This document shows positions 28,589 through 36,522 of a DNA stretch of 64,000 nucleotides, one piece after another (the first letter of the stretch is position 1; each line of letters opens with the position of its first letter). A program made the position numbers and the translations under genes. The DNA is from Bryobacterales bacterium (lineage in GTDB: Bacteria; Acidobacteriota; Terriglobia; Bryobacterales; UBA6623), in assembly GCA_022823865.1 (NCBI GenBank), contig JAJEHF010000112.1, forward strand, positions 1 to 64,000, read 5' to 3'. The notes beneath the pieces are model-generated. The model saw only the letters and a list, made by a program, of their open reading frames with translations. It had not been told where the DNA came from and made no database searches.

Positions 28589-30304
28589 CTACTCAATGAA
28601 GAACAGGATCTCGGAAAGCTCTCCTGCCACTTGATCTGCCTTCTCGTCATCTCCTCGCTGAACGGCGCCCTCCAACGCCTTCGCCAGGCGCTTGATCTCG
28701 GCGAGATCCTCGGCTGGAGCCTTCTCTAGCACAGCCTTTACCCTCTCCAGCAGCTGGCCTGCTGCGTCCGCAGCCGCCTGATCCGGGTCGTCTCCCAGAT
28801 CGAGCTCCAGCGCGTTGTCGTCGGGCCTAGCGGCGAGCGCGTCCTCGATTCTTCCGCTGATCTGCTTTCCGGTGCCCCTCTCTCGGGCGGAGATGTCAAG
28901 GATCCCGTCGACATTCAGCGAATAGCTGACCACGATCCCATCCTCGTATGCGTTCTCGTTCTCGTTCAGCCCGTCAAACGTGAACCCTCCAATCCGTGTG
29001 TTGTTGCGGGTGTCGGGATCTTCGCCTTGGAAGACTTCGACTTGGACGCTTGCTTGGTCCGGCGTGATCGAGAAGAACACATCACTCTTCGTGACTGGCA
29101 GCTTGGAATTGCGCGGGATTATCGGCGCGTAGTGGTGAAACGAGAGCAAACCGTCCAAGTCCCCTCGGGTTCTGATACCGAAGGTATAGGGAGTGATGTC
29201 GACAAGGACGCTGCCAACTTCCTCGCCAGCTTCCATTCCGGCCTGAATCGCTGCTCCGAGGGCGACGCAGCGATCTGGGTCCACCTCCCCGTGGGGAGCG
29301 ATTCCGAGGCGTTCTTGTAGCAGGCGCGACACGAGCGGAATGCGCGTGGATCCGCCCACAAGCAAGACGCGACCCAAATCTCCGGCCCGCACTTGTGCGT
29401 CATTCAGAGACCTTGTGACCTCGTCCAGACTGCCCTGCAGCAGTTCTTGGATATCGTCTTCGAAGGCAGAACGACTCAGTTCGTAGGACAGGTTCAGCGG
29501 TGCCCGGCCCGATCCCTTCAGATTGTCCTCCTCGATCACGGCGAACGGTGCCGTGGACAGCTTCTTCTTGGCGGCCTCGGCGGCGTGCCGCAGCCTGGCC
29601 TGCACGGTCCGGTCGCTCCGGTGCGAATCGTCCTTCGTCTCCTCATCGAGGTGCAGGTTGAGGCGCTCAACTATCAGGGCGTCAAAGTCGTCCCCGCCGA
29701 GGTGGTTGTTGCCGGCGGTTGCCAAGACCTCGACCACACCCTGCTCGATGGACACAACCGAAACATCGAACGTGCCCCCGCCCAAGTCGTAGACAAGGAT
29801 TTTCGATGCTTCGCTCGAATCGGATTCGTAGGCCAGCGAGGCGGCCGTGGGCTCGTTGAGTATCCGCTCCACCTTCAGACCTGCGAGTTCGCCTGCCTTG
29901 CGAGTCGCCTTCCGCTGGGCGTCATTGAAGTATGCAGGCACGGTGATGATTGCTCGTGAGATGTCACGCCGCAAGGTAGTCCGTGCGCGGGAGACCAACT
30001 CCCCGAGAATGTAAGAGGAGATCCTTTCAGGCGTGTAGTCGGTCTCCCCGAGCCTTACGACCTCATCTGAACCCATCTTGCGCTTGATGGAAAGGACTGT
30101 GCGGTCGGGGAATAGCACTGCTTGGTTCCGAGCCGGGCTGCCGACGACAACCCGGCCCTCACTATCCAAGCCCACGCAGGACGGAACGAGGCCGTCATCT
30201 CCCCCGTCAAGAACTTCGGGCAGGCCGCGCCGTATCACCGCAATGGACGAATTGGTCGTTCCTAGGTCGATTCCCACGACGAGTTCGCTAGTCATCGGTG
30301 TCAC
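28589..30304 (-). CDS. Accessory Hsp70 (DnaK-like) chaperone with short C-terminus
   Basis: The 571-aa ATP-dependent chaperone keeps the whole nucleotide-binding domain: VVGIDLGTTNSSIAV, NEPTAASLAYE, VYDLGGGTFDVSVV and VLLVGGSTRIPLV. The beta-sandwich peptide-binding domain follows (VDITPYTFGIRTRG, VEVFQGED). The C-terminal lid is about 65 residues shorter than in housekeeping DnaK (~638 aa), and the EEVD-like tail is absent. It overlaps the GrpE-like gene by 17 bases; a second Met (at 30295) would reduce that. Gene order and divergence mark it as a paralogue, not the main dnaK. Confidence 0.9.
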   Translation of the reverse strand: MTPMTSELVVGIDLGTTNSSIAVIRRGLPEVLDGGDDGLVPSCVGLDSEGRVVVGSPARNQAVLFPDRTVLSIKRKMGSDEVVRLGETDYTPERISSYILGELVSRARTTLRRDISRAIITVPAYFNDAQRKATRKAGELAGLKVERILNEPTAASLAYESDSSEASKILVYDLGGGTFDVSVVSIEQGVVEVLATAGNNHLGGDDFDALIVERLNLHLDEETKDDSHRSDRTVQARLRHAAEAAKKKLSTAPFAVIEEDNLKGSGRAPLNLSYELSRSAFEDDIQELLQGSLDEVTRSLNDAQVRAGDLGRVLLVGGSTRIPLVSRLLQERLGIAPHGEVDPDRCVALGAAIQAGMEAGEEVGSVLVDITPYTFGIRTRGDLDGLLSFHHYAPIIPRNSKLPVTKSDVFFSITPDQASVQVEVFQGEDPDTRNNTRIGGFTFDGLNENENAYEDGIVVSYSLNVDGILDISARERGTGKQISGRIEDALAARPDDNALELDLGDDPDQAAADAAGQLLERVKAVLEKAPAEDLAEIKRLAKALEGAVQRGDDEKADQVAGELSEILFFIE

Positions 30305-30977
30305 CTCGCTGGTTGCACATGTTTACAATAACCTCCGCAGTGCGCAGGACCTTCGTCCGCAGGAGGAACCCCCCGCGAACCTCCTCCACCACGGTGCCGT
30401 CACGCACCTCTGGATCCTTGCAGGTGCCCACGGCACTCATCGTTGACGCGTCAAACGGCATCCCGACAGTGTCGAGCCGCGACACCCCGTGATCCTCCAG
30501 CGTACGGTCAAACTTTCGCAGGACGAGACCCAAGGTCGATGCGAAGCTGGCAGGATTGGCGCCCGCCGATGCCCGCAGGCCCTCAGGCGAAATCAGCCCT
30601 TGCGCCAGCACTTGCGTCCGTTCGAGAGAGTCGCGAATTTCCAAGAAGCTAGTGATCACGGAGAGCGCCTCCAACCCTTCGCCCTGGCTAGCGTCTGCCC
30701 CATTAGCTGAGGCTGTCTGATCGCGCAGTCGGGCTCCCAGTTCGGCGACTGCGGCCATCGCCGAGTCTAGCCCAACAACGGATTTTTTCTGCGTCCGGTT
30801 TTGTAGGGCTACTTCTTGGCGCAGGGCCGCAACTTCCGAGTACAGGTCCACCAAGCCGCGGCGCTTCTCGGGGCTCGGCGCGGGATCGGCAGGAGTCGAC
30901 GCCAAGTCCTTCAGCCACGCGGCGAAGTCAGCCAGTATCGCGATCTTCCAGTCACTCTCGGAATGTTGCATGCTCAC
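30288..30977 (-). CDS. GrpE-like nucleotide exchange factor
   Basis: The 229-aa protein has the coiled-coil-then-beta layout of GrpE. The C-terminal half carries GMPFDASTMSAVGT and GTVVEEVRGGFLL followed by VLRTAEVIVN, matching the conserved GrpE head that docks on Hsp70. The N-terminal part is unusually long and includes LVDLYSEVAALRQEVALQNRT, likely the dimer helix. The GTG start overlaps the stop of the J-domain gene (GTGA), and the stop overlaps the Hsp70 start, so the three are almost certainly co-translated. Its partner is presumably the downstream Hsp70. Confidence 0.85.
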   Translation of the reverse strand: MSMQHSESDWKIAILADFAAWLKDLASTPADPAPSPEKRRGLVDLYSEVAALRQEVALQNRTQKKSVVGLDSAMAAVAELGARLRDQTASANGADASQGEGLEALSVITSFLEIRDSLERTQVLAQGLISPEGLRASAGANPASFASTLGLVLRKFDRTLEDHGVSRLDTVGMPFDASTMSAVGTCKDPEVRDGTVVEEVRGGFLLRTKVLRTAEVIVNMCNQRGDTDD

Positions 30978-31270
30978 TTATCTTCCGCAGCACAGATCTC
31001 ACGTAGCCCCGGAGGCGTCCAAGCCCAATTCGCGGCCCGCTCCAACTCCGCCAAGGCATCTTCGAAGGAATCGCACTGCACCGGACCGGACAGCTCCGAT
31101 TGGACCCTCGCTGCTCTGTCCTTCAGCATGCCGTAAGCCTTGGCGACCAGCTTGAATCCGTCAGGGTCCCTGCTCGGAGGGTGGGCGCGCACGAGTTCGA
31201 GATAGCGCTGGCGGATTTCGGCGTCGTCCGCGTCGCACCGCAGGCCGAGGATGACATGTGGGCAGATCAT
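30974..31270 (-). CDS. Small J-domain co-chaperone with HPP in place of HPD
   Basis: The 98-aa protein consists mostly of a J-domain: ILGLRCDADDAEIRQRYLELV, then RAHPPSRDPDGFKLVAKAYGML. The invariant HPD tripeptide that stimulates Hsp70 ATPase reads HPP, with an RDPD following; small J-proteins with HPPxRDP occur in some bacteria next to paralogous Hsp70 genes (recalled, not checked). There is no Gly/Phe region or zinc finger. An excellent ribosome binding site (GGGAGGT, six bases upstream) fixes the start. It lies 85 bases after the TPR gene and overlaps the GrpE-like gene. Confidence 0.8.
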   Translation of the reverse strand: MICPHVILGLRCDADDAEIRQRYLELVRAHPPSRDPDGFKLVAKAYGMLKDRAARVQSELSGPVQCDSFEDALAELERAANWAWTPPGLREICAAEDK

Positions 31271-31276
31271 GTCCAG

Positions 31277-31283
31277 ACCTCCC
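31277..31283 (-). promoter_or_regulatory. Strong ribosome binding site of the J-domain gene
   Basis: GGGAGGT, read on the minus strand, is six bases before ATG 31270. The three downstream genes rely on overlap, so this site probably drives translation of the J-GrpE-Hsp70-zinc-ribbon block. Confidence 0.6.
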
Positions 31284-31355
31284 GCAAGTGAACGGTGCGG
31301 CCCCGACTACGGCGATTCGCATGGCATGCCCTCGTCATGTCTGGCGTTGCGGCTC

Positions 31356-33719
31356 TTAGAACAGGTCCCATTGGCTATCCAGCAGATCGAATTCAAATTG
31401 CTTGAGCGCAATTGCCAGCGTCGGCACGAATCGCGCTGCCACAGGCACTGAAAGTTGTTCGGCAGCGGCACGAACCGGCTTGATCTCGTTACTCGGAATC
31501 GAGTTGATCAGCTTGCGGAAGCGGCTAGCTCCGACTTCCTCGCCAAGCAGATACTTCACACTCGCAGAGTACAACAGCAGGATGCGCTGGTACGTTTTGT
31601 TCTGGGTTCGCGTCAAGCGGCGAGCTAGTTCGCCGCGCAGCACCTCTAGATCTGCGAATTCCACCGCCGCAGGAAATATCCGAAGGGCGTCGCGATCCGG
31701 GACTGCCCGCAGCACGCTATCCCAGAGATCGTCGAGAAGCAGTGACACTATCTTTGTTCCCGCCACGTTGTTGAACGCAATCGGCATCGGCTCCACAACG
31801 TCAGCGAGATCCGCAGGTGCAGTCTTGCAGGTGTCAAGAATAGCCTCGTGGAACAACTTCAAGAGCTTGTAGTTGTCCTTGGGGCGTATGGGGACCGGCA
31901 AGTCTATCAACTGAATTGCGTTCCAGACGATACATGCCGCTTTAGCTCGTGCTGACGGAGATGCGCCGTCTAGCGTACGCTCGTACGCGGCTAGGAGGCT
32001 GGGCCCCTTCGCTTCCGCGGACGAGGCGATTGCCTTCCATGCCAGCACAATGGGCTCCGACCTCGGGTTCACCACGGACTCCGCGTTGGACAGGTCACGT
32101 AGCGCTAGGGCGAGCCGCCCACCCTGCAGGTTCCGCTTTGCAGCCAACAACGACGCAGCTACCATCAATTCGCTCACGCGACGGTCGTGGCTAGCGTAGC
32201 CGCGGGCCTTTTCGAGAGCGGCCTCCGCCTTCCGATAGGCGTTGCTGCCAAGCCGGAGCTCTGCTAAGGCGATCCACGGACCCGGATCTCCGGGAACGGC
32301 GTCGGCATAGTGCTCGTAGGCAGAGATCAGCTCCGAGTTTTTCCTTGGGAAGCGGCTCTCCAGCAACACGACCAGTTGCTTGTGGGCAGCCGCGTTCGCC
32401 GGATCCTCGGCCACGCTCCGCCGCAACAGGTCTATGGCAGCGGACCGGACGCTCCGGGCGTACTTCTCGACGGATTCGAAGTCGAAGTCGCCCAAGATCT
32501 GACAGATGTCCTCTGCGGCGCTGTAGGTCAGTATCCAATCGCCCGAAGAATGAACCACTTCGGCCAGCTTGGCTAGGATCTTCGCCCGCGCAACGCGACG
32601 GTCGGAGTCGTCCGGGAAGGCCTGCTTGATCGCGTAGAATAGCTCGGCGAGGTCCGTCAAGTAGTCGAGAGACCCCTGACGCTTGAATAGCGATTGACAA
32701 TAGACTAGGAACTCGACGCACTCTGTCTCGCGCTCTGAAACGCCTCTCGAAATAGCATTCCAGTAGGCATCCTCATCAAGTTGGCCTGCCTCGACTGCGA
32801 GGTAGAGGGCTCGGATGAGCCTCAGTCTCGTGACGGAGGGACTGTGGGCGTCGACAGCCTTGGCGAACTCCCGGAGCGCCCGTCCTAGTTGTGCCGTTTT
32901 GGCCTCTTCCACCGCCCGACGCACGACCTGAGCGCGCTTAGAGATCGAGCGTCTGCCGACGCCCAGCAATCTCTCCATGTCGCTCCTTGCGGCCATACCC
33001 TCTGCCGCTCCAGGCTTGGCGTTGGCTCGAAGCACCTTGGTCGCGGACCGGAGAGGGAAGTCGGATGGCAGGCCCTTAAGCGCTTTCGCGACCGCTGGCA
33101 CGTCCCCCTGAATGTGCGCAGCCATCGCGACGCTGAATGCCCTCCAGTGGCGGAAGGCGGACTCGGGGGACAACGGCACCAAGGCTCGAGAGCCGGTCTC
33201 CCAATCGCCTCGGTCCAGAGGCTCGCTTGCCGACGCCATGACAGTGGCGTCGTCTCGGAACTGGCACGCGTCAGGGAACGCGTCAAGCTGTTCCCAGCAT
33301 CGGTTCAGAACTAGGTGGTCGGCGAGCATCACCTCGGCGTCGGGTGAGGGGGGATTGGACCGCAGGTGCCGCGCATAAGTGGCTAGGCGAGAGTCGGCAG
33401 GCTGGGTGTGCAGGAATGGCAGGATGTCGTCTGCCGTCGGTTCCCGATCGCCACCGGCGGATCCATGCAGCGCCGCATTCTTCCGGGCGGACTCGGCTTC
33501 CTCTCTCAAGCCGCGCGCCTCGAGTTCCTCGGCCCGCGCCAAGTAGGCACGGTGAAACAACTGGTCCAGATGCTCGGTCGGCACCCCCTTGAACTGTGCG
33601 AGACGAAGTGAGTCTAGGGCCTGCTTGGCATAACCCGCTGCAAGGCGGCCTCCGGCATGTCGGATCAGCTCCTCCTTGGTCTGAGGGCCGCCCTTTCGCT
33701 TGCGATTTGGCCTTCCCAT
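31356..33719 (-). CDS. Large helical TPR-like protein, first gene of the chaperone operon
   Basis: The 787-aa cytoplasmic protein has a basic N-terminus (MGRPNRKRKGGPQTKEELI), and the rest is alpha-helical pairs. TPR-like stretches include AAHKQLVVLLESRFPRKN, GPWIALAELRLGSNAYRKAE and AALEKARGYASHDRRVSELM. No signal peptide, membrane segment or catalytic motif is seen. TPR proteins often dock Hsp70 or gather client proteins. Because it leads a J-GrpE-Hsp70 operon, it is likely a scaffold or substrate receptor for that machine (inference). I do not recognise a named family. Confidence 0.8.
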   Translation of the reverse strand: MGRPNRKRKGGPQTKEELIRHAGGRLAAGYAKQALDSLRLAQFKGVPTEHLDQLFHRAYLARAEELEARGLREEAESARKNAALHGSAGGDREPTADDILPFLHTQPADSRLATYARHLRSNPPSPDAEVMLADHLVLNRCWEQLDAFPDACQFRDDATVMASASEPLDRGDWETGSRALVPLSPESAFRHWRAFSVAMAAHIQGDVPAVAKALKGLPSDFPLRSATKVLRANAKPGAAEGMAARSDMERLLGVGRRSISKRAQVVRRAVEEAKTAQLGRALREFAKAVDAHSPSVTRLRLIRALYLAVEAGQLDEDAYWNAISRGVSERETECVEFLVYCQSLFKRQGSLDYLTDLAELFYAIKQAFPDDSDRRVARAKILAKLAEVVHSSGDWILTYSAAEDICQILGDFDFESVEKYARSVRSAAIDLLRRSVAEDPANAAAHKQLVVLLESRFPRKNSELISAYEHYADAVPGDPGPWIALAELRLGSNAYRKAEAALEKARGYASHDRRVSELMVAASLLAAKRNLQGGRLALALRDLSNAESVVNPRSEPIVLAWKAIASSAEAKGPSLLAAYERTLDGASPSARAKAACIVWNAIQLIDLPVPIRPKDNYKLLKLFHEAILDTCKTAPADLADVVEPMPIAFNNVAGTKIVSLLLDDLWDSVLRAVPDRDALRIFPAAVEFADLEVLRGELARRLTRTQNKTYQRILLLYSASVKYLLGEEVGASRFRKLINSIPSNEIKPVRAAAEQLSVPVAARFVPTLAIALKQFEFDLLDSQWDLF

Positions 33720-34114
33720 ATTCGGATGTGGTCGCAGACGCGATGCCTGCTCCCCGGCGAGGGGCGTTTCGGATGCAGGGTCCTCCGCCCGGACCCCATT
33801 GGCAGGCCGTGACCCTCACGATAGTGTGGCACGGCGGATGCCCAAAGCATACCACTGTTGTGAACTGGAGGCCCGGACTGGGCCAGCGGCGAAGGATCCG
33901 TCGCCCGGCCGAGGAGTGGACCGCGAGCCCGACATCGTTTCCACAGCGTTGCTGCGAAGTCGCCTACCTTCCGGCAGTATCCGATGGTCTGATGTAGTAC
34001 CCCCATGCGCGCCAGTTCGGATGGATCCCCCGTCTCTTGATGCCGCGCCCACGCATCCGCCGCTGCCAGCTGTGACGGCTTCGCTTTCGCCAGTTCGACG
34101 CCGGGATTGTCGTC
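33720..34114. other. Upstream region of the chaperone operon
   Basis: About 395 bases without a believable gene. The overlapping ORFs on both strands read as Arg/Gly/Pro-rich shadow. I looked for a CIRCE element (TTAGCACTC/GAGTGCTAA) and saw none. No clear promoter was found for the TPR gene. Confidence 0.35.
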
Positions 34115-34473
34115 CTACCGCTCCCCAATCGCGCCTGGCCGCTGCGCGGTCGGATCGGGCGGAGGTGCGGCTCCCTCCCAGTCCAGCGATCCGCACGGGC
34201 CGCGAACGATGGCGTATCCGGTCACGCCGAACTCGTCCCGCTCGATCAGGCCCCGCACGATCTCGATCAGATCCTGGACCGTGCGGATAGCCCGCCTGTC
34301 AGGAGCCAGCGATATTCGGAATTCGCCGTTGCCAGCTGCGCTTCTTGGATATCCAGATCGTCGCGAGACTGGCGCGCGACCAATTCCTCCGCAGTGCCGT
34401 CGTATGCCTTGATCTGGAGATCCTCGCGATCCAGCCAAGCCTTCCACTTCTCGGGGAGCAGGCGAATGTGCAT
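34115..34473 (-). pseudogene. Small hypothetical gene broken by a one-base frameshift
   Basis: Two minus-strand frames each look coding over complementary parts. The first reads MHIRLLPEKWKAWLDRED and ends near DLDIQEAQLA. The second takes over with GEFRISLAPDRRAIRTVQDL and VRGLIERDEFGVTGYAIVRG to a TAG at 34115. Adding one A in the GCAACGG context near 34,327 would join them as one ~120-aa protein. Function is unknown. A sequencing error is the alternative to a true mutation. Confidence 0.5.
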
Positions 34474-34518
34474 CCGATCGCACTGTGCTGAATTCCGTTC
34501 CGGTACAATCTGCTGTGC

Positions 34519-34770
34519 ATGGCAGGCAACGACCAAGCCTGCGAGGACTCCGCGCGGGAGCGATTCCACGACACGGATCGGTCATTCACGATTTGCCGCC
34601 TGAGCGGCCTTGTCCTCGAGCATCGGCATGGCGAGCCGTCGATCGGCATCCTGCCGGACGGGACGCGCCTAACGCAGGAGGGCGGCGAGAGCGCCGTCGA
34701 CTTCCTGGATCGATGCGAGGGGCAGATCGTCACCGAGTCCGTGTCCGCCCGGGACGGCGATATTCGATAG
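34519..34770 (+). CDS. Small hypothetical protein, divergent from the frameshifted gene
   Basis: The 83-aa ORF reads MAGNDQACEDSARERF, then FTICRLSGLVLEHRHGEP and SIGILPDGTRLTQEGGESAVDFL. Its composition is protein-like and acidic, unlike the shadow ORFs nearby. TACAAT stands nine bases before the ATG and could be a -10 element. No family is recognised. It could also be an artefact opposite another frame. Confidence 0.4.
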   Translation: MAGNDQACEDSARERFHDTDRSFTICRLSGLVLEHRHGEPSIGILPDGTRLTQEGGESAVDFLDRCEGQIVTESVSARDGDIR

Positions 34771-34839
34771 GGGATTTCCAAGCGGCACGAGGTTGGGATT
34801 GGCCACGGTCTTGCCCTCCGTTGCCGTTCCAGTACGAGT

Positions 34840-36033
34840 TCAAGGCCAGCCTGTCGCCATCGACGCCAAGCCGAGTGCGGCGGCTGCCACGACTATCCAA
34901 GCTGTCCGCCACCGCGCGACAAACAGGGCCATTGCCGCAGCCACTGCAATAGCGAGTGCGAAGCCAGACGAGAGGGCTGCGCGCGCGAGGTCGACCGCAA
35001 CCACGGCCATCAGTCCCACGGCCGACGCATTCACCGCATTCAAGAACGCGGCGCTTGTCGGAGACCGGCGAAGGCGGCGCACCAACGGGTTCAGGATCCA
35101 CGCGAACACGAATGCGGGCAGGAAAATGCATATCGTCGCTGTTGCCGCACCAGCGGGGCCGCCGATCAAGAAGCCCAGAAACGTCGCCGTCGTGAGCACT
35201 GGCCCGGGGGTGAACTGGCCAGCAGCTATTGCATCGAGGAGTTGTTGGCGAGTCACCCATCCGTAATCATCAATCAGACCGCCCTCGAGGAACGCGATGA
35301 GGACGTATCCCGATCCGTAGAGCACGGAACCGACTTTGACAAAGAACAGGCCGAGCTTCGCAAGGTCCGCAGACTCTCCGCCCGCTGCCAGCAGGGTGCG
35401 GGTCGAGACGCAGAGCGTTGCCACGATGGAAATCGCTGAGCTCAGCAGCTGCGGAACGCGGAGGCAGAGCATGCCGACCGCGCCGCCGACCACGAGCGCG
35501 GGCACCTCGCCAAGGCCAAGCCAGACCAGCCCGGCGACGCCAACTGCGATGGCCCCCAGCCGCGAGTCCGTGACTGCCTTTCGACCAAGCTTCCAAACCG
35601 CCCCTAGGATGACGACCAAGATTGCAGGTCGAATGCTCGTCAGCACCGGAGCGGCCCCGGGAAGGGTGCCGAATTGCAGATAGCACCAAGCGAGCAAGCC
35701 GGTGAGTAGAGCCGCCGGCAAGACGAAGGAAGTACCCGCCACGAACAATCCCAGCGCACCTGCACGTTCATAGCCCAGATGCATCGTCATCTCGGTCGAG
35801 TTGGGACCCGGGATCAGGTTTGTCGCACCCATCAGATCAAGAAAGCGCTGCCTAGACAGCCAGCCCCGCCTCGAGACGAACTCGTCCTCCAGCAGCGCCA
35901 AGTGGGCTGCCGGCCCGCCGAATGCGATCAATCCAACGCGTAGGAAAGCCAGCGAGATCTCCGCCAAGCGCCCGATCCGATGGCCGTCCTGCGACACGGT
36001 CCAAGCTCCGACGCAGCTATGTCCACTTGACAA
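34840..36033 (-). CDS. chrA: Chromate transporter, two-domain CHR family
   Basis: The 397-aa inner-membrane protein has two homologous CHR halves. Half one: FLRVGLIAFGGPAAHLALLEDE, then LMGATNLIPGPNSTEM. Half two: FFVKVGSVLYGSGYVLIAFLEG, then DAIAAGQFTPGPVLTTATFLG. Both match the family's FGGP and PGP motifs. The length is that of full bidomain ChrA. ChrA exports chromate by proton antiport, giving resistance; some homologues serve other anions. No chrB regulator is adjacent. The start overlaps the tail of the hemB remnant, suggesting that this locus was joined by rearrangement. Confidence 0.9.
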   Translation of the reverse strand: MSSGHSCVGAWTVSQDGHRIGRLAEISLAFLRVGLIAFGGPAAHLALLEDEFVSRRGWLSRQRFLDLMGATNLIPGPNSTEMTMHLGYERAGALGLFVAGTSFVLPAALLTGLLAWCYLQFGTLPGAAPVLTSIRPAILVVILGAVWKLGRKAVTDSRLGAIAVGVAGLVWLGLGEVPALVVGGAVGMLCLRVPQLLSSAISIVATLCVSTRTLLAAGGESADLAKLGLFFVKVGSVLYGSGYVLIAFLEGGLIDDYGWVTRQQLLDAIAAGQFTPGPVLTTATFLGFLIGGPAGAATATICIFLPAFVFAWILNPLVRRLRRSPTSAAFLNAVNASAVGLMAVVAVDLARAALSSGFALAIAVAAAMALFVARWRTAWIVVAAAALGLASMATGWP

Positions 36034-36490
36034 CCATCGGATCTGGGCGCAGCACCGCCGCGGCCCGCCCGGAGGTTCTTGCGCGAGCCAGCCCCAGGCA
36101 ACTGATTGCCAGTTTCATCAGACAGGTGTTCGCCATGCCCAGCAGTCCCGGCAGCCCGCGCTCTTGGGCACCGGCCGCGTCTTGGATCAGGGCCCTTTTC
36201 GAGTAGTCGCCGAAAGCTTCCCTGCTGGGAAAGATGCCGAACACGATGACGCCCCGTATGCCGAGGCTGGCCGCTTCGCCGCACTGCTCGAACGAGCAAT
36301 CGAAGGAGAGGTTCCAGAAGCCCGGCATTGAGGACACCGGAGTCCGCCAATCCTCGCAGCTTGGGCACGCAAGCGCACGATAGCTAAAGTCGGCAAGCGA
36401 GCGACCGGTATCTCCGACCAGCGAGTACAGGTTCTCGGACCTGCGCAGCCTTCTCGAACAGTGCGCGGGGAAGGCCACGGCACTAGGCAT
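36028..36490 (-). pseudogene. hemB: Truncated hemB (porphobilinogen synthase) remnant
   Basis: About 135 codons match the N-terminal third of HemB: FPAHCSRRLRRSENLYSLVG, then PVSSMPGFWNLSFD (family MPGxxR/S region) and EAASLGIRGVIVFGIFPS. The expected ITDVCLCEYTxHGHC metal region is reduced to GLLGMANTCLMK, and nothing of the lysine active site follows. The normal length is ~325 aa. It cannot be a working enzyme, so a complete copy is expected elsewhere in the genome. Confidence 0.65.
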
Positions 36491-36522
36491 AGCAGCAATT
36501 CTCGGACCCGAGTTTCACGCGA

